NCBI RefSeq assembly: GCF_030651915.1
Contig: NZ_JAUSBV010000005.1
Coordinates: forward strand, 558,001 to 622,000
DNA length: 64,000 nt
Direction of reading: 5' to 3'
Origin: Parvibaculum sp.
Lineage (GTDB): Bacteria > Pseudomonadota > Alphaproteobacteria > Parvibaculales > Parvibaculaceae
In this document: one piece after another, positions 7,556 through 15,839 of the stretch
Position numbering within the stretch: position 1 is the first letter of the stretch
Layout of the letters: every line of letters starts with the position of its first letter
Notes under the pieces: model-generated
The model's input: only the letters and a program-made list of their open reading frames with translations
Told to the model about the DNA's origin: nothing
The model's database searches: none
Position numbers and translations under genes: made by a program

Positions 7556-8338
7556 ATGGCCTACAAACCCTTCGACCTCTCGGGCAAGGTCGCGCTCATC
7601 ACCGGCGGCAATGGCGGCATCGGCCTCGGCATGGCCGATGCGCTGGCGCAATCGGGCGCCGATATCGCGATCTGGGGCACCAATGAGGACAAGAACAAGC
7701 GCGCCGCCGAGCAGCTGCGCGCGCATGGCGTGAAGGTCTATGCGCGGAAAGTCGACGTGTCGGACGAGAAACAGGTGGTCGACGGGATCGGCGCGACGGT
7801 GAAGGATCTCGGCCGGATCGATGCGGTGTTTGCCAATGCCGGTGTCGGCTTCGGCGCGCCGTCCTTTATCGGCATGACGACCGAGACCTATCGCAAGACG
7901 CTGGCGGTCAATCTCGACGGCGTGTTCTTCACGCTGCGCGAGAGCGCGCGGCACATGGTCGACCGCGCCAAGTCGGGCGATGCCGGCGGCTCGCTGGTCG
8001 GAATCGCGAGCCTTGCGGCCATCGAAGGCGCGGCGCGCAACGAGGCCTATGCGGCGACCAAGGGCGGCGTCATTTCGATGATCAAGAGCATCGCGGTCGA
8101 ACATGCGCGTTACGGGATGCGGGCGAACGCCATTCTGCCGGGCTGGATCGCCACCGACATGACCGCGCAGGCGCAAGCCGCGCCCGCCTTTGCCGAAAAG
8201 GTCATTCCGCGCGTGCCGGCACGGCGCTGGGGCGAGCCGGAAGATTTCGGCGGCGTGGCGGTTTACCTGACCTCGGATGCGTCGTCCTATCATTCGGGTG
8301 ATACTTTCGTTGTGGACGGCGGCTACGCGATTTTCTGA
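7556..8338 (+). CDS. SDR-family NAD(P)-dependent oxidoreductase
   Basis: A 260-residue classical short-chain dehydrogenase. The cofactor loop is G17-G-N-G-G-I-G23, the structural NAG motif reads FANAGVG (92-98), and the catalytic residues are S152, Y165 and K169 (YAATKGG). The C-terminal PARRWGEPEDFGGVAVYLTS and the VVDGGYAIF end are typical of the glucose 1-dehydrogenase/3-oxoacyl-ACP-reductase-like branch. Substrate unknown. The ATG at 7556 is chosen because GGGAG stands eight bases before it. Six bases separate its stop from the MarR gene, so the two are likely one transcript and the regulator may control it. Confidence 0.92.
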   Translation: MAYKPFDLSGKVALITGGNGGIGLGMADALAQSGADIAIWGTNEDKNKRAAEQLRAHGVKVYARKVDVSDEKQVVDGIGATVKDLGRIDAVFANAGVGFGAPSFIGMTTETYRKTLAVNLDGVFFTLRESARHMVDRAKSGDAGGSLVGIASLAAIEGAARNEAYAATKGGVISMIKSIAVEHARYGMRANAILPGWIATDMTAQAQAAPAFAEKVIPRVPARRWGEPEDFGGVAVYLTSDASSYHSGDTFVVDGGYAIF

Positions 8339-8344
8339 GGACAG

Positions 8345-8815
8345 ATGACGAACAAGCGGAACGGCACCACGGAAGAGATCGACCGGCGGCTTATTCTTAT
8401 GGCGCGCACGGTGGTGGTGCTGTTCCGCCAGTTCGAACAGATCGCGCGGGAAATGGAGATCACCATCCCGCAATACCGTTTCCTGCTGTTCCTGAAGCGC
8501 GGGCCGAAGCGGGCCGGCGAGCTGGCGGTGGAAGCGGCGATCCGCAAGCCGACCGCGTCGGGCCTGATCGCCGATATGGAGAAGCGCGGGCTGATCGCGC
8601 GGGCGCCCGACAAGGATGACGGGCGCAGCGTGCGGCTGACGCTGACCAAGAAGGGCCTCACCAAGCATCGCGAATTCGAAGAGGCGCTGGCGCGCTATCT
8701 GCCGTCGCTGCTGGATGAGGGCGACGCCGACGCCATGCTCGATGCGTTTTCGGAGCTTGCCTATATCATCGACAGCAAACGTGAAGGCGCGGGGCCGCTG
8801 GAGGTGGAGGATTGA
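8345..8815 (+). CDS. MarR-family transcriptional regulator
   Basis: A 156-residue MarR-type repressor or sensor. The winged helix-turn-helix is seen at about residues 38-100: ITIPQYRFLLFLKR, the recognition helix RKPTASGLIADMEKRGLI, and the wing RAPDKDDGRSVRLTLTKKG with the conserved DxR (D-G-R-S). A C-terminal dimerisation helix follows. It sits six bases downstream of the SDR gene and probably responds to a small aromatic or lipid-like ligand, but the effector is unknown. Confidence 0.9.
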   Translation: MTNKRNGTTEEIDRRLILMARTVVVLFRQFEQIAREMEITIPQYRFLLFLKRGPKRAGELAVEAAIRKPTASGLIADMEKRGLIARAPDKDDGRSVRLTLTKKGLTKHREFEEALARYLPSLLDEGDADAMLDAFSELAYIIDSKREGAGPLEVED

Positions 8816-8830
8816 GATGTGCCTGTGGCA

Positions 8831-8980
8831 CCCCCTCACCCTTCCCAACGCAGCGTTGCTGCGTTGGGCCCCTTCCCTCTCCCCGATGGGGAGAGGGAGA
8901 TTAAGGTGTCGACACTTCTATCCCTCTCCCCATCGGGGAGAGGGAGGGAGCCGTCGTCAGACGGCGGAAGGGTGAGGGGG
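8831..8980. repeat. Family C palindromic element, copy 1
   Basis: A 150-bp unit with outer inverted repeats CCCCCTCACCCTTCC / GGAAGGGTGAGGGGG. Inside are two copies of the hairpin CCCTCTCCCC-GATG-GGGAGAGGG (one with TCGG in the loop) and a CAACGCAGC-GTTGCTGCGTTG hairpin. It fills the gap between the MarR and lactate dehydrogenase genes and recurs at 60603-60762. Such units are common scattered repeats in proteobacterial genomes. Confidence 0.85.
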
Positions 8981-9011
8981 CGCGCGGAAATGCAGAGGGG
9001 GAGATGAACCA

Positions 9012-10166
9012 ATGAGCCTCGATCTCAATCCGGTTTCGGTGTCGGACTACCGGGAACTGGCAAGGCGGCGGCTGCCGACGCAGCTCTTCGACTATATCGA
9101 TGGCGGCTCCTATGCCGAGGCGACGCTTGGCGACAATGTGGCGGCGTTTCAGCGGCTGAAGCTGCGGCAGCGGGTGCTGCGCGACGTTTCGAGCATCGAC
9201 ACCGGCACCGAGATTTTCGGCACGCGCTGGAAAATTCCGGCGGCGCTGGGGCCGGTCGGTTTTGCCGGCATGTATGCACGGCGCGGCGAAGTGCAGGCGG
9301 CGAAGGCGGCCGAAAGTTTCGGTGTGCCGTTCACGCTGTCGACGGTGGGCATCTGTTCGATCGAGGAAGTGGCCGCGGCGACGACGCAGCCTTTCTGGTT
9401 TCAATTGTATGTGATCAAGGATCGCGGCTATGCGCGGTCGCTGATGCAACGCGCGCATGAAGCGGGCTGTCCGGTGCTGGTGTTCACGGTCGATCTGGCG
9501 GTGCTGGGGGCGCGCTACCGCGACACGCGCAACGGCATGAACACCGCGATGTCGCTCGGCAAGCGGCTGAAGGTTGCCGCCGATTTCGCGCGGCGGCCGG
9601 GCTGGATCCGCGATGTGGCGCTGGGCGGAAAGCCGCTCGATTTCGGCAATTTGCGCGAAGCGGTGCCGGATGCGAAGGGCTTCGGCGAATTCGGCATGTG
9701 GGTCGCCCAGAACCTCGATCCGGCGATGACCTGGAAAGACCTCGAATGGGTGCGCGCCAACTGGCCGGGCAAGATCGTCATCAAGGGGGTGATGGACCCG
9801 GAGGATGCGCGGATCGCGATGAAGGAAGTGGCGCCGGAGGGGATCGTCGTTTCCAATCATGGCGGGCGGCAGCTCGACGGCACGCCGGCGACGCTCGACG
9901 CGCTGCCGGCGATCCGCGAAGCGGTGGGCGATGCCACGACGCTGTTCGTCGATGGCGGCATCCGCAGCGGGCTCGACGTGGTGAAGGCGGTGGCGCAGGG
10001 GGCCGATGCCTGCCTGCTGGGCCGCGCCTGGGCCTTTGCGCTGGCGGCGCGCGGCGAGGCCGGCGTCAAGGCGATGCTCGGGACGATGCGCAGCGAAATG
10101 AATGTCGCGATGGCGCTGACCGGGCACACGAAAGTTTCGGAGATCGGGCGGGCGACGATTGCGTGA
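9012..10166 (+). CDS. lldD: FMN-dependent L-lactate dehydrogenase
   Basis: A 384-residue FMN-dependent alpha-hydroxyacid dehydrogenase, best matched to LldD, which oxidises L-lactate to pyruvate at the inner membrane and feeds the quinone pool. The (beta/alpha)8 barrel is complete. The active-site signature SNHGGRQLDG carries the base H283 and the substrate-binding R286. FDYIDGGSYAE at the N-terminus and VLGARYRDTRNGMN near residue 165-177 are typical of LldD rather than glycolate oxidase. It sits alone behind a family C element, with no lactate permease or regulator next to it. Confidence 0.87.
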   Translation: MSLDLNPVSVSDYRELARRRLPTQLFDYIDGGSYAEATLGDNVAAFQRLKLRQRVLRDVSSIDTGTEIFGTRWKIPAALGPVGFAGMYARRGEVQAAKAAESFGVPFTLSTVGICSIEEVAAATTQPFWFQLYVIKDRGYARSLMQRAHEAGCPVLVFTVDLAVLGARYRDTRNGMNTAMSLGKRLKVAADFARRPGWIRDVALGGKPLDFGNLREAVPDAKGFGEFGMWVAQNLDPAMTWKDLEWVRANWPGKIVIKGVMDPEDARIAMKEVAPEGIVVSNHGGRQLDGTPATLDALPAIREAVGDATTLFVDGGIRSGLDVVKAVAQGADACLLGRAWAFALAARGEAGVKAMLGTMRSEMNVAMALTGHTKVSEIGRATIA

Positions 10167-10172
10167 GGGGCC

Positions 10173-11330
10173 CTACTCCGCCCTGGTGATGCGGATCAGT
10201 TCGCCGTTGGCGGCATCGGTGAGGAGGTAGAGGGCACCGTCGGGGCCGGCGCGGACGTCGCGGATGCGCTTGCCCATGGCGGCCAGCAGCACTTCCTCGC
10301 CCGCGACCTTGTCGCCGTCGAGCGTCAGGCGGTAGAGGCCGGGGCGGGCCAGGCCGCCGACGAAGAGATTGCCTTGCCATCCGGGAATCTCATCCGATGT
10401 ATAGAAGGCCATGCCGGAGACGCCGATCGAGGGCGTCCAGTGATGGATCGGGTCTTCGATGCCGGGCGCCGATTTCTCACCCGCGCCGACGGGCGAGAAG
10501 TCGTAGTTGACGCCGTGAGAGACCAGCGGCCAGCCGTAATTCTTGCCGGCTTCGGCGATGTTCAGTTCGTCGCCACCGCGCGGCCCGTGTTCGTTGGTCC
10601 AGAGCATGCCGGTTTCGGGATGAAGTGCGGCGCCCTGCTGGTTGCGGTGGCCGTATGACCAGATTTCGGGCTGTGCGCCGTCCTGGTTGACGAAGGGATT
10701 GTCCTCCGGCACCGAACCGTCGGGCATGATGCGCACCACCTTGCCGAGATGCGAGGCGAGGTCCTGCGCCTCCTCGCGCATGCCGACGCGCGAGCGCTCG
10801 CCCAGCGCGATGAAGAGATGACCGTCCTTGTCGAAGACCAGGCGCGAACCGAAATGGAGATGGCTGTCCTTTTTCGGCTGCTGGCGGAAGATCACCTCGA
10901 CATCCTTCAGCTGGAAGGTGCTGTCGCCTTCGAGGCGGCCGCGGGCGACCGCGGTGCCGTTGAGGCGTCCTTCGCCGGCTTCGGCATAGCTCAGATAGAC
11001 GAGGCGGTTTGCTTCGAAGTCCGGATCGAGTGCGACATCGAGCAGACCGCCCTGCCCGCGCGCCACGACTTCGGGCACGCCATAGATGGCGTCGGAAATG
11101 TTGCCGTCGGGCGTCACCACACGCAGCAGGCCCCGGCGCTCGCTGACCAGCATGCGGCCGTCGGGCAGGAAGGCGAGGCCCCAGGGATGGTGGAGGCCCG
11201 CGGCGAGTGTTTCGACATGGATTGTCGCCTTTTCGGTTTCCCAGCTCTTGCCGGCGGCCAGGGCGGGGCTCGCCAGAAGGGCGGCGGCGAGCATTGCGGG
11301 GAGGCGTGTGGCGGCGCGGCGGTCGGTCAT
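10173..11330 (-). CDS. Soluble PQQ-dependent aldose sugar dehydrogenase (YliI/GDH-B type)
   Basis: A 385-residue six-bladed beta-propeller of the soluble glucose/sorbosone dehydrogenase family (GSDH domain, about residues 35-380). The Sec signal peptide is MTDRRAATRLPAMLAAALLA with cleavage after ALA-A near residue 26, so it acts in the periplasm. Family features seen: HHPWGLAFLPDGRMLVSER, the HLHFGSRLVFD and ALGERSR segments, GHRNQQGAALHP, and NEHGPRGGDELN. Known relatives use PQQ and calcium to oxidise aldoses. PQQ synthesis genes are not in the window. Its 3' end faces lldD with only six bases between stops. Confidence 0.9.
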   Translation of the reverse strand: MTDRRAATRLPAMLAAALLASPALAAGKSWETEKATIHVETLAAGLHHPWGLAFLPDGRMLVSERRGLLRVVTPDGNISDAIYGVPEVVARGQGGLLDVALDPDFEANRLVYLSYAEAGEGRLNGTAVARGRLEGDSTFQLKDVEVIFRQQPKKDSHLHFGSRLVFDKDGHLFIALGERSRVGMREEAQDLASHLGKVVRIMPDGSVPEDNPFVNQDGAQPEIWSYGHRNQQGAALHPETGMLWTNEHGPRGGDELNIAEAGKNYGWPLVSHGVNYDFSPVGAGEKSAPGIEDPIHHWTPSIGVSGMAFYTSDEIPGWQGNLFVGGLARPGLYRLTLDGDKVAGEEVLLAAMGKRIRDVRAGPDGALYLLTDAANGELIRITRAE

Positions 11331-11412
11331 GGGTCACCCGGGATATGGAAAGGTCAGCGCCGAGCCTCGCCGCCGGAGGGGACGAAAATGTGGCAGGGCG
11401 CCAATTGGCGGA

Positions 11413-11441
11413 TTGACAGCGGCGGAGGCGCGGGTTTTAGT
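11413..11441 (+). promoter_or_regulatory. Sigma70-like promoter for the nitronate monooxygenase gene
   Basis: A perfect -35 TTGACA (11413-11418), 17 bases of spacing, and a -10 TTTAGT (11436-11441) lie about 75 bases before the nitronate monooxygenase ATG. The -10 region is the left arm of the 23-bp palindrome at 11436-11458, so a bound repressor would block the polymerase. Confidence 0.55.
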
Positions 11442-11458
11442 TAGGTATCCGAACTAAA
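11436..11458. promoter_or_regulatory. 23-bp palindromic operator before the nitronate monooxygenase gene
   Basis: TTTAGTT and AACTAAA are perfect 7-bp arms around AGGTATCCG, with two further inner pairs (GG/CC). The symmetry and size fit a MarR- or TetR-family dimer site. No regulator gene adjoins, so the binding protein is unknown; the MarR gene at 8345 is one candidate. Confidence 0.6.
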
Positions 11459-11517
11459 TAACCGGGCCGCCGACGCACCTTCCGTTTCCTGGCGGCCGCG
11501 CCACAGGGAGAGACCCC

Positions 11518-12483
11518 ATGTCCATCCGTACGCCGCTTTGCGACCTTCTCGGCATCAAATATCCGATCATGCTGGCCGGCATGGGCGGGGTTTCCTATGC
11601 CGAACTTGTCGCCGCCGTTTCGAATGCCGGCGGCTTCGGCACGCTGGGGATGGCCGGGCGACAGCCGGAGCAGATCCGCGAAGAGATGAAGAAGGTCAAG
11701 GACCTGACCGACAAGCCGTTCGGCGTCGACCTTCTGGCGGCGGTGCCGGAATCGCTGGAACGCACCGCCGACATCATGATCGAGGAAGGCGCCACCGCCT
11801 TCATTTCCGGTCTCGGCGTGCCGACCAACATTCTCGAAAAGCTGCATGGCGCGGGCATGAAGGTGATGAATGTCTGCGGCACGGTCAAACATGCGGTGGC
11901 CGGCGAAAAGGCCGGTCTCGACGGCGTGATCGCGCAAGGCACCGAAGGCGGCGGCCATACGGGCAAGGTTGCCGGTATGGCGCTGATCCCGCAGATCGTC
12001 GATGCGGTGAAGAGCATTCCGGTGATCGCGGCCGGTTCGATCATCGACGGGCGCGGGCTGGCGGCGGCGCTGGCCTTCGGCGCGCAGGGCGTTTGGATGG
12101 GCACGCGCTTCATCGCAGCGAAGGAAAGCCATGCGGGCGACATGTACCGGCAGGTGATTGTGGACGCGAAGGACACCGACACGATCGTCACGCGCTGCTA
12201 TTCGGGCAAGACGATGCGCGTCTTCAACAATCCCTACGTGCAGGACTGGGAGAGCCGTCCGGCCGAGATCCAGCCCTTCCCGCAACAGGCGATCCTGTCG
12301 CATCAGAACAATGTGATGGGCGGCATTGGCGGGCAGATCGAAGGGCTTGAGCGCGACCGCTCCTGCTTTGCGATGGGCCAGGGTGCCGGCGGCATTCACG
12401 AGGTGCTGAGCGCGGCCGAAATCGTCGAGAAGACGATGGCGGAAGCGGAGGCCGTGCTCGAGCGGCTGAAGAAATACGCCTGA
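11518..12483 (+). CDS. Nitronate monooxygenase (2-nitropropane dioxygenase family)
   Basis: A 321-residue FMN TIM-barrel enzyme of the NMO/2-nitropropane dioxygenase family, which oxidises alkyl nitronates such as the toxin propionate-3-nitronate; some relatives are enoyl reductases. Seen are the N-terminal PIMLAGMGGVSYAELVAAVS and GGFGTLGM, the FMN phosphate-binding GTEGGGHTG, and PVIAAGSIIDGRGLAAAL followed by GAQGVWMGTRFIA. GGGAGAGACCCC precedes the ATG. It is a single-gene unit with its own promoter and palindrome. Confidence 0.88.
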   Translation: MSIRTPLCDLLGIKYPIMLAGMGGVSYAELVAAVSNAGGFGTLGMAGRQPEQIREEMKKVKDLTDKPFGVDLLAAVPESLERTADIMIEEGATAFISGLGVPTNILEKLHGAGMKVMNVCGTVKHAVAGEKAGLDGVIAQGTEGGGHTGKVAGMALIPQIVDAVKSIPVIAAGSIIDGRGLAAALAFGAQGVWMGTRFIAAKESHAGDMYRQVIVDAKDTDTIVTRCYSGKTMRVFNNPYVQDWESRPAEIQPFPQQAILSHQNNVMGGIGGQIEGLERDRSCFAMGQGAGGIHEVLSAAEIVEKTMAEAEAVLERLKKYA

Positions 12484-12584
12484 GCAAACGCCCTGTTTTT
12501 CAGGCCCGCTTCCTGCAGCGAATCCGGCGGACCCGCCCGAAAGGCGGGGCCAGGCGCTAATTCCGGCGCGGAACGGGACGTTGC

Positions 12585-12989
12585 ATGTCCAGATTTGGGA
12601 CAAATCCGACGGCTGAATGGAAGTGCCGGGCCGGCGCGGTGCTGATGGCTGCGCTGTTGGCGCTGCCGCCCCTGCCCGCCGCCGCGCAGACCGTGCCGGC
12701 CGAAATGTTCCGGCTGGCCGAGGTGCTGGGCGCCGTTCACCATCTGCGGACCGTTTGCGGTACCCGCGAGGGGCAGCTCTGGCGCAACAAGATGATCGAG
12801 ATGCTGGGCGCGGTCGGCCCGGGCGACGAAGACCGGCAGAAGCTGATCGCGCGCTTCAATGAGGCCTTTCACAGCACGCGCAGCCGCCATGCGGCCTGCT
12901 CGCGCGGCGCGGCGGCACAATCGGACAAGCTGTTCGAGGAAGGGCAGCGCATCGCCCGGGAACTGGCCGTCAAAGGCTATGGCCGGTAG
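12585..12989 (+). CDS. TIGR02301-family exported protein
   Basis: A 134-residue protein with a Sec signal peptide (hydrophobic run AVLMAALLALPPLPAAAQ, cleavage after AAA-Q near residue 35). The mature part has LAEVLGAVHHLRTVCG, a QLWRNKMIEML segment and a second Cys in HAACSRGAA. This is the conserved pattern of TIGR02301, an alphaproteobacteria-restricted family of unknown function. The two cysteines could form a disulfide in the periplasm. Confidence 0.78.
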   Translation: MSRFGTNPTAEWKCRAGAVLMAALLALPPLPAAAQTVPAEMFRLAEVLGAVHHLRTVCGTREGQLWRNKMIEMLGAVGPGDEDRQKLIARFNEAFHSTRSRHAACSRGAAAQSDKLFEEGQRIARELAVKGYGR

Positions 12990-13200
12990 GCCGCCAGCCG
13001 CCGCAGACGACAAATCCGGCAACGCGGCAACAGGTCCCGTTGCTAGGCAGGCGTTTCATTCCGCCAGCCATTGTTAACCTGTCTTTCACGAATGGGGAGA
13101 CATTCGGCGCGGGTGTGTTACAAATGCCCCCGTGTATTCCAACCACGTGAGGCCTGTTTCCGGCGGCAAAAAGCCCCGAAAACAGCCGGATCGAGGACAT

Positions 13201-13497
13201 ATGGCCGAAGATTTTCCTGGCGACGCGACCTTCCGTTCTCTCGATGAAGACGGACACGACGTTTCGCCGCTTTCCGAAACCGAGCAGCGCCGGGTCGCGC
13301 TCCAGAACATTCTGGACGCGTGGGACGAGGCGCTGGGCGAAGGCGTCGACGCCGATATTCTGGCGACGACGGCGATATTCGCCGCGCTCTCCGACATGGT
13401 CGAAGCCTATGGCGAGGAAGCCGTGGCCGACATGGCCGACGGTCTCTCCGACCGTGTGCGGCAAGGCGAATTCACGCTCAACCGGACGATGAATTGA
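13201..13497 (+). CDS. Conserved acidic hypothetical protein
   Basis: A 98-residue acidic, helical protein with no signal peptide or membrane segment. The core LQNILDAWDEALGEGVDADI followed by YGEEAVADMADGLSDRVRQG looks conserved, but I cannot name a family. I prefer the ATG at 13201, with GAGGA seven bases ahead, over one at 13132 that adds a basic leader (MYSNHVRPVSGGKKPRKQ). It is followed at once by a strong intrinsic terminator. Confidence 0.7.
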   Translation: MAEDFPGDATFRSLDEDGHDVSPLSETEQRRVALQNILDAWDEALGEGVDADILATTAIFAALSDMVEAYGEEAVADMADGLSDRVRQGEFTLNRTMN

Positions 13498-13521
13498 ATT
13501 ATCGCGATGGCGATACGAAAA

Positions 13522-13547
13522 GGCGGGCCCGAAAGCCCGCCTTTTTT
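13522..13547. terminator. Bidirectional Rho-independent terminator
   Basis: GGCGGGC-CCGAAA-GCCCGCC (13522-13541) is a 7-bp GC stem followed by TTTTTT. The stem is preceded by AAAA, so it also works for the minus-strand gene that ends at 13568. It separates two convergent units. Confidence 0.9.
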
Positions 13548-13567
13548 ATTGCCGGGCCAATGCCGCC

Positions 13568-15112
13568 TTACAGCATCACTTCAATCAGGCGCGGGCCCTT
13601 CTGCTTCATTGCCGACGCAAAGGCCTCGGCAAATTCCTCCGCCGTTTCGACGCGGACGGATTCCACGCCCATGCCCTGCCCCAGTTGCACCCAGTTCAGT
13701 TCCGGATTGTGCAGATCGAGCATCGAGAGCGCCTTCGGTCCCGGATTTTCGGCGCCGACGCGCATCAGCTCGATGTTGAGGATCGCATAGGAGCGGTTGG
13801 CGAAAATCACATTGGTCACATCGAGTTTCTCGCGCGCCTGTGTCCAGAGTGCCTGCAGCGTGTACATCGCGCCGCCGTCGCCATGGAGACAAACAACCTT
13901 GCGATCGGGACAGGCAACCGCGGCGCCGGTGGCGAGCGGCAGGCCCTGACCGATGGCGCCGCCGGTCAGCGAGAGATGATCGTGCGGCGCAGCGGTTGCC
14001 GTCGCGATCGCCGAACCGATGCCCGAGGTTGCCGCTTCGTCGGAGACGATCGCATTGTCGGGCATGTAGTGCGCGATAATGGCGCCGGCCGTGAACTGAT
14101 CGAGATTGCCTTTTGGCAGATCGGGCTTCTGGAGCGGCGCGACATTGGCCGGGTCCTTCGGCGCACCGATGGCGGAGGCGACCGCTTCAAGCGCGGCGAC
14201 GCCGTCTTCATGCGGATGCGCCAGATAGAGAATGTCGGCGCTGTCCGGCGTGCACCAGCTCGGCTTGCCCGGATAGGCGAAGAAGGAGACCGGCGGCTTC
14301 GAGCCGACGAGAATCAATTGCTCGACGTTCGCCAGCGTCTCGACCATCTGTTCGGCAAAATAGGGAATGCGCTCGATGACGACGCGGCCCGCACCGCGCT
14401 GGAGGCGCGGTGTGAAGGTGTCGCACATGATACGCGCGCCGGACGCGGCGGCGATGCGACCGGCGGCGACGAGGCCCTGTTCCTTCAACGCCGCACCGCG
14501 CACGAGAATTGCTGTCTTCTTGCCGTTCTTCAGCGCCTTCGCGGCGGCATCGACGGCGGCGGACGAGACCGTGGCCGGCGCCGTCTGGGGCAGCTTCGGC
14601 GCGGGATGTTCGGCGTCGAGCCAGGCGGTGTCGGCGGGCAGGATCAGCGTCGCGATCTGACCGGGCGGCTGCATGGCGGCGTGGACGGCGCGGGCGCCAT
14701 CGGCGGCGACCGTTTTCGGACTGGTGGACGAATGCACCCAGCCGGAGACGGGGCGCGCAAAGCCGACAATGTCGGAGGCCAGCGGCGCGTCATATTGCGC
14801 GTGATAGGTGGCATGGTCGCCGACAATGTTGACGATCGGCGTCGAGGCGCGGCGCGCATTGTGGAGATTGGCCAGGCCATTGGCGAGGCCCGGTCCGAGA
14901 TGCAGGAGCGTGGCGGCCGGCTTCTCGGCCATGCGGCCGTAACCGTCGGCCATGCCGGTGACCGCGCCTTCGAAGAGACCCAGGATCGCGCGCATGCCGT
15001 CGACCTTGTCGAGCGCGGCAACGAAGTGCATTTCCGAGGTGCCGGGATTGGAGAAACAGACCTCGACGCCCGATCCCACCAGCGTTCGCACCAGACTTTC
15101 CGCACCGTTCAT
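13568..15112 (-). CDS. ThDP-dependent acetolactate-synthase-like enzyme
   Basis: A 514-residue three-domain thiamine-diphosphate enzyme (Pyr, central, PP domains) of the acetolactate synthase/benzoylformate decarboxylase superfamily. Seen are SNPGTSEMHFVAALD, the catalytic Glu in GLFEGAVTGMADGYGRM, and the Mg-ThDP motif GDGGAMYTLQALWTQAREK ending with the Asn of IFANRSY. Its shortness (true IlvB is about 570) and lack of a neighbouring IlvN small subunit argue against branched-chain synthesis; it may be a 2-oxoacid decarboxylase. A GTG six bases upstream is possible, but the ATG at 15112 has better spacing from GGGAG. It is last in the minus-strand group with lysE and the CoA ligase. Confidence 0.82.
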   Translation of the reverse strand: MNGAESLVRTLVGSGVEVCFSNPGTSEMHFVAALDKVDGMRAILGLFEGAVTGMADGYGRMAEKPAATLLHLGPGLANGLANLHNARRASTPIVNIVGDHATYHAQYDAPLASDIVGFARPVSGWVHSSTSPKTVAADGARAVHAAMQPPGQIATLILPADTAWLDAEHPAPKLPQTAPATVSSAAVDAAAKALKNGKKTAILVRGAALKEQGLVAAGRIAAASGARIMCDTFTPRLQRGAGRVVIERIPYFAEQMVETLANVEQLILVGSKPPVSFFAYPGKPSWCTPDSADILYLAHPHEDGVAALEAVASAIGAPKDPANVAPLQKPDLPKGNLDQFTAGAIIAHYMPDNAIVSDEAATSGIGSAIATATAAPHDHLSLTGGAIGQGLPLATGAAVACPDRKVVCLHGDGGAMYTLQALWTQAREKLDVTNVIFANRSYAILNIELMRVGAENPGPKALSMLDLHNPELNWVQLGQGMGVESVRVETAEEFAEAFASAMKQKGPRLIEVML

Positions 15113-15152
15113 TTGCACTCTCCCTGTATTCGTTTTCCTGCAATCTAGACCA

Positions 15153-15818
15153 TCAGAAGAGATGCGTCACCGCCACGCGGATCAGCACCACGGCGCCAAA
15201 GACAACGATCAGCCCGCCCGAGACGCGATTGACCAGCGCGAGCAAGCGGTCGGTCATGCGGTGACGGAACAGGCTGACGAAACCCGAGACACTGGCCCAC
15301 CAGAGCAGCGAGCCGACGGCAACGGCAACGACGACCGTCGCCGCATGGACATAGTCGTCGCCCGCCGAAGCAAGACCCGCAACGCCGCCAAAAATGGCGA
15401 GAAAGCCCAGCATGGTCGCCGGGTTGGTGACCGTCAGCACGAAGGTCGTGGCAAAGACCTTCGCCGTTGCCGCCGCCATGGCCGCCGAGACGTTCGCATT
15501 CTCGTTCTCATTGGAGCCTACAGCCGCATGCGGACGCGCAAACCATGTGCGCAAGCCGAGGCCGAGGAGAAAGCAACCGCCGACGATCTGCAGCAGGGTT
15601 TCAATCCGGAAAACAAAATCGATCGCCTGGGTGATGCCGAATGCCGCGATGACGGCAAACAATGCGTCGCCGGCCGCCGCCCCGCAACCGGACAGGAAAC
15701 CATTGATCTGGCCGTAGCGCAGCGTGCGGCGAATGACGATCAGATTGACCGGTCCGATGGGCGCGGCGACCGCCAGTCCGATCGCCACGCCATTTACCAC
15801 CAGACCGAGATCGATCAT
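15153..15818 (-). CDS. LysE-family amino-acid exporter
   Basis: A 221-residue inner-membrane protein with six predicted helices. The LysE/RhtB signature is at the start: GLAVAAPIGPVNLIVIRRTLRYG, with the P-I-G-P loop, then GCGAAAGDALFAV, and TVTNPATMLGFLAIF in the second half. The family exports amino acids or related metabolites. A low-complexity loop (GSNENENAN) lies between helices 3 and 4. It is between the CoA ligase and ThDP enzyme genes on the same strand, with short gaps. Confidence 0.88.
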   Translation of the reverse strand: MIDLGLVVNGVAIGLAVAAPIGPVNLIVIRRTLRYGQINGFLSGCGAAAGDALFAVIAAFGITQAIDFVFRIETLLQIVGGCFLLGLGLRTWFARPHAAVGSNENENANVSAAMAAATAKVFATTFVLTVTNPATMLGFLAIFGGVAGLASAGDDYVHAATVVVAVAVGSLLWWASVSGFVSLFRHRMTDRLLALVNRVSGGLIVVFGAVVLIRVAVTHLF

Positions 15819-15839
15819 TCCAGGTTCCGTTCTCGTTGC

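Noticed and set aside
12532-12548. CCCGCC-CGAAA-GGCGGG hairpin after the nitronate monooxygenase gene
   Set aside because: No T-run follows, so it is not called a terminator.
13685-15148. 487-codon plus-strand open frame opposite the ThDP enzyme
   Set aside because: It mirrors a clear gene on the other strand, is Arg/Gly/Asp-rich with no recognisable motif, and is the usual GC-rich shadow frame.
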